56,680 nt of DNA from Caldilineaceae bacterium (GTDB lineage: Bacteria > Chloroflexota > Anaerolineae > Caldilineales > Caldilineaceae). Where the stretch lies: contig JADLFO010000198.1 of assembly GCA_020845455.1 (NCBI GenBank), forward strand, positions 1 through 56,680, given 5' to 3'. Numbering within the stretch: position 1 is the stretch's first letter; each line of letters starts with the position of its first letter. Positions 20,607 through 28,987 of this stretch are shown one piece after another. The notes under the pieces were generated by a model. That model saw only the letters and a program-made list of their open reading frames with translations, was not told the DNA's origin and did no database searches. The position numbers and the translations under genes were made by a program.

Positions 20607-20656
20607 GGAAAGGATCGTAAATCCTTACGATTGCTTCGCCTCGCAAATTGCAGGGG

Positions 20657-20704
20657 CAGGCCGCCGTGTCTGCCCGTGGCCGCACCTGGCAGACGGGCGG
20701 CCAC
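20657..20704. repeat. imperfect inverted repeat in spacer
   Basis: GGCCGCCGTGTCTGCC near the left and GGCAGACGGGCGGCC near the right pair with a one-base bulge around a short loop. It lies between the IS element and the tRNA-Val operon terminator and is unexplained; possibly another REP-type sequence. The rest of 20632-20737 shows nothing further. Confidence 0.5.
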
Positions 20705-20737
20705 AGGGGACCGCACCCTACCGGTTCACGATCAAGG

Positions 20738-20769
20738 CAAAAAATAAGGTCACAGCATAAACCGTGACC
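20738..20769 (-). terminator. terminator of the tRNA-Val/66-residue transcript
   Basis: On the minus strand GGTCAC (20769-20764) and GTGACC (20753-20748) pair around a 10-base loop, followed by TTATTTTTT. It lies 43 bases past the stop of the 66-residue protein. Confidence 0.75.
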
Positions 20770-20811
20770 CTTGTGAAGTTATTGCATTGTTGGAATCAGG
20801 GTTCCGTTTGC

Positions 20812-21012
20812 TTACAAAGCTAATTCTCTTTTTATCAACGCTGATGCGATATAGAGCGCCTTGATCCTGCGCGTGAGCAGCGTGTGCTGAGAAGTGCCTT
20901 GTTTTAATTTTGGCTGTATTTTCTCGCACTTGCTAATCGTCGAGGCTATCGCCCGGAGAGCTTCTTCGAAATCTTCCTTCGTGACCCGATCAAGTTCAAC
21001 CCCGGTTGTCAC
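20812..21012 (-). CDS. 66-residue small protein, unknown function, downstream of tRNA-Val
   Basis: Starts with GTG at 21012 preceded by AGGAGAGG at a good distance, so it is a real gene. The protein is mostly helical and charged: VTKEDFEEALRAIASTISKC, then EKIQPKLKQGTSQHTLLTRR, then IKALYIASALIKREL. It resembles a widespread, unnamed family of about 60-70 residues with a T.EDLE.AL..I...I.K.EK..PK...G..Q.TL...RI.AL.IA..LI pattern, which I recall mainly from Firmicutes (recollection, unverified). It has one Cys, no membrane segment and no known motif. Its base composition is visibly less GC-rich than neighbouring genes, which hints at transfer. It is transcribed together with the tRNA-Val gene 21 bases upstream. 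Confidence 0.8.
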   Translation of the reverse strand: MTTGVELDRVTKEDFEEALRAIASTISKCEKIQPKLKQGTSQHTLLTRRIKALYIASALIKRELAL

Positions 21013-21033
21013 GCCAACCTCTCCTTTAACTCC

Positions 21034-21110
21034 TGGTGGGCGAAGAGGGACTCGAACCCCCGACCTCCTCGGTGTAAGCGAGGCGCTCTAACCAACTGAG
21101 CTATTCGCCC
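21034..21110 (-). tRNA. tRNA-Val (anticodon TAC)
   Basis: A 77-base tRNA including an encoded 3' CCA (21036-21034). Acceptor arm GGGCGAA/TTCGCCC, D-arm AGCTC..GAGC, anticodon loop CTTACAC within GCCTCG..CGAGG, T-arm GGGGG TTCGAGT CCC, discriminator A. The TAC anticodon reads valine GUN codons. A promoter lies immediately upstream, and a small protein gene lies downstream in the same transcript. Confidence 0.96.
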
Positions 21111-21123
21111 ATGCGCGCGTTTC

Positions 21124-21153
21124 ACTATACCGTGTCCGCTGAACTCTTGTCAA
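21124..21153 (-). promoter_or_regulatory. promoter of tRNA-Val
   Basis: TTGACA (21153-21148), 18 bases, TATAGT (21129-21124) on the minus strand. The expected start lies about seven bases before the tRNA 5' end. The stretch 21154-21292 beyond it shows nothing else. Confidence 0.85.
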
Positions 21154-21292
21154 AAATTCAGCCCTAGACGGCCCTAGACCGGGCTAGACAGTTCTACGCT
21201 GCGGGGGCCGGCGGTTGGACTCGACCTGACACAAGACGCGGCGCGGAGTGGCCTCCGCGCCGCGTCGATACCCGTCTCACACCTCGTCAAGG

Positions 21293-21808
21293 TCAGCCTG
21301 CCTCTTCCGCCCGCACGATCATCACCGGAATGGACAGGTACTGCGTCACATACTGCGCCACACTGCCAAAGATCAAGCGGTTGACCCCGCGCCGCCAGTG
21401 TGTGGTCATCGCCACCAACTCGACGGCGTTAGTCTTGGCAAAGGCTACGATCTCCTCGCCCGGCTCGCCAAAACGCACATGGCTGGTTACACGATACCCG
21501 GCCTGTTCCAACCGCCGGGCATCATTCTGCATCTCGCGCTGGAACTCCGCCTCGGCGCTGAGACGTTCTTGGCTGGCGTAGATCGGGTGATAGGCCGCCT
21601 CGACCTCATGCGCCGTGTCATACATGCTGAGGGGCGTCTCCGTGGCCGCCAAACGGGTGGGGTGGCCCACATGCCCTTCAGGCGGATCGCCGACGCGCAG
21701 CAGAATGAGACAGTTCTCCGATGCAGGCAAGAACTTGAGAACATAGTCAAAGATCGCGCGTGAGAAGTCGGAACCATCCAAAGGAATCAAAACCCGATGC
21801 TGAGTCAT
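21293..21808 (-). CDS. UspA-family universal stress protein, altered ATP loop
   Basis: A 171-residue single-domain universal stress protein (HRVLIPLDGSDFSRAIFDYV start). The nucleotide-binding signature of the family is G-2x-G-9x-G-(S/T). In this protein the corresponding stretch is TTHWRRGVNRLIFGS, so the first Gly is Thr and the second is Trp. That should block the phosphate loop, so it is probably a non-ATP-binding type. The ATG at 21808 has AGGAGCG upstream. It lies 102 bases downstream of a paralogue of identical length and is likely co-regulated. Role in stress survival inferred from family only. Confidence 0.9.
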   Translation of the reverse strand: MTQHRVLIPLDGSDFSRAIFDYVLKFLPASENCLILLRVGDPPEGHVGHPTRLAATETPLSMYDTAHEVEAAYHPIYASQERLSAEAEFQREMQNDARRLEQAGYRVTSHVRFGEPGEEIVAFAKTNAVELVAMTTHWRRGVNRLIFGSVAQYVTQYLSIPVMIVRAEEAG

Positions 21809-21910
21809 ACAGCACGCTCCTACCCTGGGCCGCCCCACTATCCCCGGCCCACGCTATACTTGATACCCTACTTGACACTCCGTTGATCGGCGGAGGATCG
21901 GGAGAGAAAC

Positions 21911-22426
21911 TCATTCAGCGTCGCCGGCGCACAGCATCAACACCGGCGTCGACAAATGCTGCGCCACATAGTGCGCCACGCTGCCAAAGATCAGCCGGTT
22001 GAGGCCGCGCCGCCCATGCGTGCTCATGGCAACCAGATCGACTGCATGACTCTCGACAAACGCGACGATCTGCTCGCCTGGGTCGCCAAACCGTGTACAA
22101 GTGGTCACCGCATAGCCGGCCCGCTCCAACAGGCGCGCATCGGCCTGCATCTGGCGTTGGAACTCCGCCTCGGCGCTGTGGCGCTCCTGGCTGGCATAGA
22201 TCGGATGAGAAGCAACCTGCACATCGTGCGCCGTGTTGAACATGGCGACCGGTGCATCGGGTGTCGCTAAACGCGCTGGGTAGGCCACATGACCTTCGGG
22301 CGGCTCCCCCACGCGCAGCAGAATGAGGGCGTTCTCTTGAGGGGGCAGAAACTTAAGGACGTAGTCGAAAACCTCGCGGGCAAACGCAGTGCCGTCCACG
22401 GGGATCAAGACTTTGTTCTTCGACAT
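21911..22426 (-). CDS. UspA-family universal stress protein
   Basis: A 171-residue paralogue of the next gene downstream; the two share long identical blocks (HPIYASQER, SAEAEFQR, NRLIFGSVA) and equal length, so they come from a tandem duplication. The ATP signature here is STHGRRGLNRLIFGS: the second Gly is kept and the first is Ser, closer to the ATP-binding type than the sister protein. GGAG lies eight to ten bases before the ATG at 22426; an ATG two codons earlier is too close to it. An extended -10 promoter lies upstream. Confidence 0.9.
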   Translation of the reverse strand: MSKNKVLIPVDGTAFAREVFDYVLKFLPPQENALILLRVGEPPEGHVAYPARLATPDAPVAMFNTAHDVQVASHPIYASQERHSAEAEFQRQMQADARLLERAGYAVTTCTRFGDPGEQIVAFVESHAVDLVAMSTHGRRGLNRLIFGSVAHYVAQHLSTPVLMLCAGDAE

Positions 22427-22485
22427 GAACATCGCTCCTTCATTGGGTAGACCCGCGCACGCCGTTGTGTGCGGTGTCCAGTTTC

Positions 22486-22494
22486 ATTGTACCA
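22486..22494 (-). promoter_or_regulatory. extended -10 promoter of the uspA pair
   Basis: On the minus strand TGGTACAAT (22494-22486) has the TGn extension and five of six -10 matches; no good -35 precedes it. The leader to the ATG at 22426 is about 50 bases. Confidence 0.5.
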
Positions 22495-22605
22495 TATCTC
22501 AGCGCAAAATCATCGTCCGGCAGCCTGCCAAAACCTACCCAAAAAGAAGGAGGACCCAGTTGCCCGAGTCCCCAGGCTGTCTATATCAATTTGTCTATAA
22601 ACACT

Positions 22606-22709
22606 GTCATTCCGAGACTTCTGTCGGGAAATCTCTCTAGTGCGCCAACCAAAGCGAAGAGATTCCTCGCTCCGCTGGGGCTATGCCCCCACTGCGCGAA
22701 CGGAATGAC
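22606..22709. repeat. GTCATTCCG..CGGAATGAC element
   Basis: A 104-base non-coding element with 9-base inverted ends, GTCATTCCG (22606-22614) and CGGAATGAC (22701-22709), and an internal pair (AAATCTCT with AGAGATT). Elements with the same ends are spread across many bacterial phyla as a presumably mobile or REP-like repeat. It fills most of the spacer between the uspA pair and the dehydrogenase gene. Confidence 0.75.
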
Positions 22710-22733
22710 GGCGCCCATCGTTATCCTCTCATA

Positions 22734-23630
22734 TTAAGCCGACGCGCCGACCTCGATCTGCGACAGCGCCTCCAGCGCCTTGATCAGCGCGTGGTTGCCC
22801 TCTTCCTGCAGACCGCGCGCCTCCAGCGTGCGATAGAGTTGAAAGATCAACGACGTGCCGGGCAGCGGCACCCCCAACTCGTCGGCGGCATCCAGCACCA
22901 AGCGCAAGTCCTTCTGCTGCAGCGCCACGGTGAAGCCGGGCCGCCAGTCGCGGCGGATGATCTGCGGCGCGCGGTTGGTGAACATCCAACTGCCTGCCGC
23001 GCCCTGGCTGATGGCGTCGAAGGTCTTTTGCAGGTCCACCTCGCCCGCCTGCGCCAGCAACAGCGCCTCGCACATCGCCAGGCAGTTGCCCACTACCAGC
23101 ACCTGGTTGACCAGTTTCACGGTCTGGCCCGCGCCCGCCGGCCCAATGTGGGTGATAGTCTTGCCCATGGCTTGAAAGGCAGGCTTGGCCCGTTCAAACT
23201 GCTCGGCGTCGCCGCCGACCATGATGCTCAACGTGCCCTTGGCCGCGCCCTCGCTCCCGCCGCTGATCGGCGCATCCAGCATGTGAATGCCCTTCTCCGC
23301 CAGCTTGGCCGCGATCTCCTTGGTCACCTGCGGGCTAATGGTGCTGCAATCCACCACCAGCGCGCCCTGCTTTGCGCCGTGGATCACGCCGTCTTCCCCC
23401 AAGATCACCTTCTCCACGTCGGGCGTATCGCTGACACAGGTGATGGTAATATCGCTGTGCGCCGCCACATCTGCCGGGCTGTCGCCTGCTTCTGCACCGG
23501 CGTCGATCAGGCCCTGCATACGGCTGGCCGTGCGGTTCCAGACGCGCAGCGGAAACCCTGCCTTGAGCAGGTTGTGCGCCATGCCCCGTCCCATGATCCC
23601 TAGTCCAATAAAACCGATACGCTCGGCCAT
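22734..23630 (-). CDS. 3-hydroxyisobutyrate dehydrogenase family NAD(P)-dependent reductase
   Basis: A 298-residue beta-hydroxyacid dehydrogenase (GarR/GlxR/MmsB family). The Rossmann motif is GFIGLGIMGRGMA (Gly9-Gly14), the substrate loop DAPISGGSEGA lies near 119-129, and the catalytic Lys is in GQTVKLVNQ near 172. Members reduce tartronate semialdehyde to glycerate or oxidise 3-hydroxyisobutyrate; this one is closest in look to the tartronate semialdehyde/glyoxylate reductase group. No glyoxylate or valine pathway gene is adjacent, so the substrate is open. It appears to be transcribed alone. Confidence 0.9.
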   Translation of the reverse strand: MAERIGFIGLGIMGRGMAHNLLKAGFPLRVWNRTASRMQGLIDAGAEAGDSPADVAAHSDITITCVSDTPDVEKVILGEDGVIHGAKQGALVVDCSTISPQVTKEIAAKLAEKGIHMLDAPISGGSEGAAKGTLSIMVGGDAEQFERAKPAFQAMGKTITHIGPAGAGQTVKLVNQVLVVGNCLAMCEALLLAQAGEVDLQKTFDAISQGAAGSWMFTNRAPQIIRRDWRPGFTVALQQKDLRLVLDAADELGVPLPGTSLIFQLYRTLEARGLQEEGNHALIKALEALSQIEVGASA

Positions 23631-23719
23631 TTTCTTTCCCTCCCGGTTGGCTGATGGTTGCTTGTCTGTACATCATACGCACTGCGCCGCGTTCGGCCAA
23701 ACGGCTTGGGTCGCCGACC

Positions 23720-23875
23720 CAGCGTAGGCGCGATTTTCCAACCGCCGCTGCGTGGAGACCAGAGCGTGCGCTCCGCAAGCGACGCCGGCGCCTCACCTAC
23801 AACCACGAATCTACCGATTATCGGAGCGGCGGTTTTCTAACCGCCGGTCTGGTACGGCGGTACTATACCGCCGCT
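23720..23875. repeat. cluster of GC-rich intergenic palindromes
   Basis: The spacer 23631-23992 contains several palindromic elements: GGCGGTTTTCTAACCGCC (23828-23845), CGGCGGTACTATACCGCCG (23855-23873) and the related CGCGATTTTCCAACCGCC near 23729-23746, followed by GAGACCAGAGCGTGCG. The same GCGG..CCGC core, TTTTC loop and AGAGCGTGCG tag recur at other places (42375-42441, 48592-48670, 55726-55793). No gene was recognised in the spacer. Confidence 0.6.
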
Positions 23876-23940
23876 ACATATCCGGCGGACGGCTAAGCAT
23901 GGCGGCATGGCGATTGCCCCCACAACGGCCCCAATAGAAC

Positions 23941-23968
23941 AGGCCCACTCGGAAAATCGAGTGGGCCT
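23941..23968 (-). terminator. terminator of clpC
   Basis: AGGCCCACTC and GAGTGGGCCT form a perfect 10-bp stem with an 8-base loop, 24 bases past the clpC stop. The downstream T content on the minus strand is modest (GTTCTATT). Confidence 0.75.
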
Positions 23969-23992
23969 GGAATATGCTGTACAAACGGCGGG

Positions 23993-26515
23993 CTACTGCA
24001 ACAACGCCTCGATGGCGTCCGCCGTTTCGGTGTCGGAGATCTTGATCGGCGCATGGTCGATCACGTCGATCACAAAGTCCTTGCCCGTCGTGCCGTCTTC
24101 AAGCTCGGTCTCGCGATAGTCCACCTGGATCGTATCGCCCGGCCCATAGCGGTTGGCCAACAGCGCCTCACTCAACGGGTCTTGGATGCGGTTCTGGATC
24201 ACCCGGCGCAGCGGCCGCGCCCCATATTCGGGGTCATAGCCGACCTCGGCAATCGCCAAGCGGGCCGCTTCGGTCAACTGCAGCTTGATCTCCTGCTCTG
24301 CCAGCTGCAGGCGCATGGACTTCAACTCCAGCTCCACAATCAGGGCGATCTCATCGCGCGACAGGCTGCGGAAGACCATCACCCCGTCGAGCCGGTTGAT
24401 GAACTCAGGCCGGAAGGTCTTCTTGAGCGCGTCCATCACCTTGGCCTTCATGGACTCGTACTCTTGTTCGCGCGTGTCCTCGTCTTCTTTGGTGATGGCA
24501 AAGCCCAGGCGGTTTGCGCCTTGGATCAATTTGGCGCCGATGTTGCTCGTCATCAAGATCAAGGTGTTGCGGAAGTCCACGCGGCGGCCCTTGGCGTCGC
24601 TCAGATAGCCGTCCTCCATGATCTGAAGCAGCATATTGAACGCTTCAGGGTGCGCCTTTTCGATCTCGTCCAGCAAGATCACGCTGTAGGGGCGGCGGCG
24701 CACCGCCTCGGTCAACTGCCCGCCTTCCTCATAGCCGACATAGCCGGGAGGCGCGCCCACCAGGCGGCTCACGTTGTGGCGCTCCATGAATTCGCTCATG
24801 TCGAGTTTGATCAGCGCTTCCTCGCTGCCGAACATAAACTCGGCCAGCGTGCGCGCCAACAGCGTCTTGCCGACGCCGGTGGGCCCCAGGAAGATAAAGC
24901 TGCCGATGGGCCGCCGCGGGTCCTTCAACCCGGCGCGCGCTCGGCGCACAGCCCGGCTGATCGCCTTGATCGGCTCTTCCTGGCCGATCACCCGCTGGCG
25001 CATCACCTTCTCCATCTCCAACAGGCGTTCACGTTCCTCGCCGGCAATGCGGCTGACCGGCACGCCCGTCCACATCGAGACGACCTCGGCGATATCCTCG
25101 GGCGTCACCTTGGGTTGGTTGGCGGCCTCGTTCCAGCCCTCGCGCAGTTCGTTGAGCTTGGCCTCCAACTCTACCTCGCGATAGCGCAGGTCGATAGCGT
25201 CGTCGAAGCGTTGGGTCTCCAGCGCATCTTCCTTCATCTTTTGCAGCTTCTTCAGGTTCATGAAGGTTTCGCGCAGGTTGGCCGCATAGGGCGCTTTGTA
25301 CATGCGCACACGGCTGCCCGCCTCGTCGATCAGGTCAATCGCCTTGTCGGGCATAAAGCGATCCGGCACATAGCGCGCCGCCAACTGCGCAGCGGCGAGG
25401 ATCGCCTCTTCGGTGATCAACAGCTTGTGGTGGTCCTCATAGCGCGATTTGACCCCACGCAGGATCTGCACCGTCTCCTCAATCGATGGCTCCTCCACCA
25501 AGATCGGCTGGAAGCGGCGCTCCAAGGCGGCATCGCTCTCGATATACTTGCGATACTCGTCCAAGGTCGTCGCGCCGATCACCTGCAGTTCGCCGCGGCT
25601 GAGCGCGGGCTTGAGGATATTGGCGGCGTCGACACTGCTGCCAGCTGCGCCTGCGCCCACCAGCATATGCACTTCGTCGATAAAGAGGATCGACCCCGAC
25701 TGGATGATCTCTTCGATCACCTTCTTCAGCCGCTCCTCGAACTGGCCGCGGTACATCGTGCCTGCGACCAGGCTGCCCACATCCAACATGAGCAGACGGC
25801 GGTTCAACAGCGGTTCGGGCACATTGCCCTCGATGATGCGTTGGGCCAGCCCTTCGACGATGGCGGTCTTGCCCACACCCGGTTCACCGATCAAGGCTGG
25901 GTTGTTCTTAGTGCGCCGGCTCAGGATCTGGATCATGCGCTCGATCTCGTTTTGGCGGCCAATCACGGGGTCGAGTTTTCCCTCTTCCGCCGCCGCCGTC
26001 AGGTCATAGCCCAATTGGTCGACCAACGGCGTCTTGGACTCTTTCTTCTGCTTCTCCTTGGACTGCGCCTGGGTTTGCAGGATATTGCGCGCCGTTTGCG
26101 TGCGCACGCGGTCCAAGTTGATGCCAAGCCCGCGCAAAACGTTGACCGCGATGCCTTCGCCTTCGCGCACCAACCCCAGCAACAGGTGTTCGGTGCCGAT
26201 ATAATGATGGCCCATGAGGCGCGCCTCGTCCACAGCCAGTTCGATGACGCGCTTGGTGCGCGGCGCCAACGTCGGCTTGCCGAAGGGCGGGCGTTCGCCG
26301 CGCCCCACGGTGCGCTCCACGGCGCGGATTACCTGGCCCGGGTCGACCCCCAGCTCGCGCAGGACCTTGACGGCCACCCCATTTTCCTCGCGCACCAGCC
26401 CCAGCAGCAGGTGTTCGGTGCCGATATAGTTATGGTTGAGCCGCAGGGCTTCCTCCTGTGCCAGAGTCAAAACCCGGCGTGCGCGCTTTGTAAAACGGTC
26501 AAGTTTATCTGACAT
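23993..26515 (-). CDS. clpC: ClpC AAA+ unfoldase of the Clp protease
   Basis: An 840-residue class-I Clp ATPase. The N-terminal domain holds two Clp repeats ([20 protein letters not shown] and [20 protein letters not shown]), D1 has Walker [14 protein letters not shown], the middle domain has the UVR-like segment [20 protein letters not shown], and D2 has Walker [13 protein letters not shown] and Walker [13 protein letters not shown]. The RLGFAI loop in D2 fits the LGF motif that docks on ClpP. It unfolds substrates for ClpP and disaggregates proteins. clpP is not in the window. The ATG at 26515 has GGGGA eight bases upstream. A near-consensus promoter at 26686-26715 gives a leader of about 165 bases. 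No CtsR/McsAB gene is adjacent, unlike Firmicutes clpC operons. Confidence 0.95.
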   Translation of the reverse strand: MSDKLDRFTKRARRVLTLAQEEALRLNHNYIGTEHLLLGLVREENGVAVKVLRELGVDPGQVIRAVERTVGRGERPPFGKPTLAPRTKRVIELAVDEARLMGHHYIGTEHLLLGLVREGEGIAVNVLRGLGINLDRVRTQTARNILQTQAQSKEKQKKESKTPLVDQLGYDLTAAAEEGKLDPVIGRQNEIERMIQILSRRTKNNPALIGEPGVGKTAIVEGLAQRIIEGNVPEPLLNRRLLMLDVGSLVAGTMYRGQFEERLKKVIEEIIQSGSILFIDEVHMLVGAGAAGSSVDAANILKPALSRGELQVIGATTLDEYRKYIESDAALERRFQPILVEEPSIEETVQILRGVKSRYEDHHKLLITEEAILAAAQLAARYVPDRFMPDKAIDLIDEAGSRVRMYKAPYAANLRETFMNLKKLQKMKEDALETQRFDDAIDLRYREVELEAKLNELREGWNEAANQPKVTPEDIAEVVSMWTGVPVSRIAGEERERLLEMEKVMRQRVIGQEEPIKAISRAVRRARAGLKDPRRPIGSFIFLGPTGVGKTLLARTLAEFMFGSEEALIKLDMSEFMERHNVSRLVGAPPGYVGYEEGGQLTEAVRRRPYSVILLDEIEKAHPEAFNMLLQIMEDGYLSDAKGRRVDFRNTLILMTSNIGAKLIQGANRLGFAITKEDEDTREQEYESMKAKVMDALKKTFRPEFINRLDGVMVFRSLSRDEIALIVELELKSMRLQLAEQEIKLQLTEAARLAIAEVGYDPEYGARPLRRVIQNRIQDPLSEALLANRYGPGDTIQVDYRETELEDGTTGKDFVIDVIDHAPIKISDTETADAIEALLQ

Positions 26516-26685
26516 TGTAGTCATCCCCGAAGTAAATCTACATTCACCAAATCATCTGGCAGCCCTACATTAGCAAAGCAGCGCGCCGGATGCCGTAACT
26601 TAAGTTCCCCTTTGGGGGCGGAGGCAGTACAGAGGAAGAGAGGAAACTTAGTCGAACTCAAGGCTGCCTCAGCGTGTACAACCCT

Positions 26686-26715
26686 ATTGTAACGAGTGCC
26701 AGTTGGCTTTGTCAA
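26686..26715 (-). promoter_or_regulatory. clpC promoter
   Basis: TTGACA (26715-26710), an 18-base spacer and TACAAT (26691-26686) on the minus strand. No CtsR or CIRCE operator was seen between it and clpC. Confidence 0.85.
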
Positions 26716-26878
26716 CCGCCCAAATGATTAGGCCTCAGGCTGGCTGCTGTCGATTCGCTGTCAATTTGCCCCGCCGCGCCCGCAAGACACGGTTCTGTAA
26801 TAAAGACGCTCTACGCAGCAGAAAAGTTTCGAGCGCAAACAGCGCCCCAAATAGTTCAAAATGCCCCCAACCACCTCC

Positions 26879-26941
26879 CAAATACAACGAGGGCCAAATA
26901 CAACGAGGGCCAAATACAACGAGGGCCAAATACAACGAGGG
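26879..26941. repeat. 16-bp tandem repeat, four copies
   Basis: CAAATACAACGAGGGC is repeated at 26879, 26895, 26911 and 26927 (the last one base different at its end). The array abuts the terminator hairpin of the S1-protein gene, and the CGAGGG part of each unit equals part of the hairpin arm. It therefore looks like serial copies of the terminator's trailing sequence. The remaining part of 26525-26991 is leader and spacer without genes. Confidence 0.9.
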
Positions 26942-26961
26942 GACACGTTTGTGTCCCCTCG
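26936..26961 (-). terminator. terminator of the S1-domain protein gene
   Basis: CGAGGGGACAC (26936-26946) pairs with GTGTCCCCTCG (26951-26961) around GTTT, an 11-bp perfect stem, 31 bases past the stop. On the minus strand it is followed by TTGTATTTGG, then by three further copies of the same trailing sequence. Confidence 0.85.
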
Positions 26962-26991
26962 CACCCTAACCTTTCCCAATTGCTGGGCCGT

Positions 26992-28260
26992 CTAGTCGGC
27001 GGGCTGGGCCACCGGCTCGCCGGCGGGTTCGTCCGCTGCGCTGACATCGGCGCCGTCGCTGGGGGCCACCTGCCAGTCCACTTCCAGGTCTGCGTCGACA
27101 GGCTGGGCCTGCTTGAGGCTCAACCCCATGCGGCGCTTGTCGGTGTCGATCCGAATGATGCGCAGATCATACTCTTCGCCCTCGGACACCACTTCCTTGG
27201 GGTGGGTGATGCGGCGCTCGGTCAGTTCGCTGACATGGATCAAGCCTTCGATCCCATCGCGCTCCAGGCGGGCAAACGCGCCGAAGTTGACCAGTTTGGT
27301 GATACGCCCGCGCACGATCTGCCCCACCTCGTAGGTCTCTTCGACTACATCCCACGGCTGCGGCTGCAAGCGGCGCAGGCTCAGCCCGATGCGGCGGCGC
27401 TCCTGGTCCACGCTGAGGATCTGCACCTTGACCTTCTGGCCCACCTCGACCACCTCGCTGGGATGGTTGACGCGGTTCCAGCTCAGCTCGCTCAGATGGA
27501 TCAGACCATCGGCTCCGCCCAAGTCCACAAAGGCCCCGAAGTCCGCGATGCTGCTGATCACGCCATCGTAGATATCACCTTCCTTGAGCGTGTCGAGCAG
27601 TTGCTCCTTTTGCTGGCGGCGCCACTCGCGCATGGCCAGCCGCTCCGACAGAATGAGCCGGTTGCGCTTGCGGTCAATGTCGATCACCTTCAGCATCAAG
27701 TTCTGGCCCACCAGGTTGGACCAGCGATCGTCGGCATTGTCCGGGTTATCTTCGCCCTGGCTCTGGCTGTCGGCGCTCAGTTGGCTGGCCGGCACAAAGC
27801 CACGCACCTGGCCGATCTTGACGATCACACCTCCCCGGTTGAAGGCCGCAACAAGGCTCTCAAAGATGTGCTGCGATGCCATCAACTGTTCGGCGCGCTC
27901 CCAGTCCTTTTCGGCTTGGGCGCGGCTGATGCTCAGAAGCAAATTGCCATCCCGATCTTCGCGCAGGATATAGACCGGCACCTCATCGCCCAGGTTCAGT
28001 TCATCAAGCGAATCGCTGATCCGGTCAAACTCACGCCCATTGACGATCCCCTCGGACTTGTAGCCGATGTCGATCAAAAGCTCGTGCGGGCGCTTGTCCA
28101 CAATCACGCCGTTGCGAATTTCGCCCGATGTCGGTTCCAAGAGCGAGAGTTCGATCTGCTCAAGCAGCAGCGCCATCGGATGAATCTCCGCCGCCTCTGG
28201 CGCGCCACCTACCATCGCCGGACTGCTGGTTGCCTCGAGTATTGCATGACCGTTGCTCAT
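26992..28260 (-). CDS. rpsA: 30S ribosomal protein S1-like RNA-binding protein, four S1 domains
   Basis: A 422-residue protein with four consecutive S1 (OB-fold) domains at about 45-115, 125-215, 225-297 and 313-383. The last two are canonical: [20 protein letters not shown] and [20 protein letters not shown], each followed by HLSEL- or HVSEL-type ends. The first domain ([20 protein letters not shown]) is typical of the ribosome-binding end of S1. Bacterial S1 helps unstructured mRNA onto the 30S subunit. The C-terminal 35 residues are acidic and Ala/Pro-rich. A strong CGGAGGA ribosome-binding site lies upstream with a T-rich stretch before the ATG. A tandem repeat and terminator follow the gene. 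Confidence 0.9.
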   Translation of the reverse strand: MSNGHAILEATSSPAMVGGAPEAAEIHPMALLLEQIELSLLEPTSGEIRNGVIVDKRPHELLIDIGYKSEGIVNGREFDRISDSLDELNLGDEVPVYILREDRDGNLLLSISRAQAEKDWERAEQLMASQHIFESLVAAFNRGGVIVKIGQVRGFVPASQLSADSQSQGEDNPDNADDRWSNLVGQNLMLKVIDIDRKRNRLILSERLAMREWRRQQKEQLLDTLKEGDIYDGVISSIADFGAFVDLGGADGLIHLSELSWNRVNHPSEVVEVGQKVKVQILSVDQERRRIGLSLRRLQPQPWDVVEETYEVGQIVRGRITKLVNFGAFARLERDGIEGLIHVSELTERRITHPKEVVSEGEEYDLRIIRIDTDKRRMGLSLKQAQPVDADLEVDWQVAPSDGADVSAADEPAGEPVAQPAD

Positions 28261-28408
28261 AAGAAAAAAAACATCCTCCGAAAAAGAAAAATAGAATCGC
28301 CCAACGATTAGAGCGTAGAACCAACCCTCAACAAGAACGCACCGACCCCCTGTGGCAAGATGCCTGTGCGTCGATCCCCTGATCAGCGCCCCGGATGCGC
28401 GGTTTGAA

Positions 28409-28789
28409 TTATCTCACGACAGCGATGGCCTCGATTTCGATCAGGCCGCCCAAGGGCAGCGCGGCGACCTGGACCGTGCTGCGCGCCGGGGGCACGCCGT
28501 TGAACGCTGCAGCATAAATGCGGTTCACCGCCCCAAACTGGCTGAGGTCGACCAGAAAAATGGTCGTCTTCACCACGTCTTGCAGACCCGTGCCCGCGGC
28601 CTCTAGGACGGCTGCCAGGTTATTCAGGGCCTGCTGGGTCTGCTCCTCCAGCCCCGCCCGCAGTGTGCCGCTTTGCGGGTCCAGCCCCAATTGGCCGGAT
28701 GCAAAAACCAGACCATCGGTTTTGATGGCCTGCGAATAGGGGCCGACTGCGGCAGGCGCGCGCGATGTCGCGACAGCTTCACGGGTCAC
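28409..28789 (-). CDS. ridA: RidA-family enamine/imine deaminase
   Basis: A 126-residue RidA (YjgF/YER057c/UK114) protein. Family marks include [24 protein letters not shown], the [17 protein letters not shown] helix, and the C-terminal [20 protein letters not shown] in which Arg (PARS) and the terminal Glu contribute to the active site. RidA hydrolyses reactive enamines such as 2-aminoacrylate formed by PLP enzymes. The start is a GTG at 28789 with GAGG nine to ten bases before. It has its own strong promoter. Confidence 0.92.
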   Translation of the reverse strand: MTREAVATSRAPAAVGPYSQAIKTDGLVFASGQLGLDPQSGTLRAGLEEQTQQALNNLAAVLEAAGTGLQDVVKTTIFLVDLSQFGAVNRIYAAAFNGVPPARSTVQVAALPLGGLIEIEAIAVVR

Positions 28790-28887
28790 GATATGAACCT
28801 CGAGTATATTGGGAGCGTAGATAGCAGGACCAAGTCATCAACCAAAGGGGCAGCGCCAAACCGTCACGAACCTTAAGACCAGATTAA

Positions 28888-28916
28888 ATTGTAATGAAGT
28901 TTCCTAAGCAAGTCAA
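28888..28916 (-). promoter_or_regulatory. ridA promoter
   Basis: TTGACT (28916-28911), 17 bases, TACAAT (28893-28888) on the minus strand; ten of twelve positions match consensus. It lies in an AT-rich spacer and gives a leader of about 90 bases. Confidence 0.8.
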
Positions 28917-28987
28917 ACTCGTGTCTGACTGAAATTTCAATTCTTACAATTCAGCCGCCATGACATACTGCATGGCAAGCGTATGAC

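Larger units (their letters stand above)
18910..20616 (-). mobile_element. IS200/IS605 family element (tnpA + tnpB), apparently intact
   Basis: The element carries both tnpA and tnpB in the same orientation and has hairpins at both ends: 18922-18937 at the right end (after tnpB) and an 18-bp-stem hairpin at 20568-20606 before tnpA. Near the right tip the minus strand reads GAATC, hairpin, then GTCAA, which matches the IS608-type cleavage logic (GAAT guide, TCAA cleavage site). On the left, TTAC at 20620-20617 is a candidate target/cleavage site. Boundaries are therefore predicted, with several bases of uncertainty on the left. There are no terminal inverted repeats or target duplications, as expected for the family. 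Confidence 0.75.

Noticed and set aside
20812-21110. Integrase attachment site at tRNA-Val
   Set aside because: No second copy of the tRNA 3' end and no integrase gene was found in the window.
24053-26512. Very long open frame on the plus strand opposite clpC
   Set aside because: It is an antisense shadow of a highly conserved gene in GC-rich DNA; its translation shows no domain and is rich in Gln, His, Asp and Arg, as is typical of such frames.
26879-26941. Short tandem repeat as a CRISPR array
   Set aside because: Units are 16 bases with no spacers between them and no cas gene nearby.
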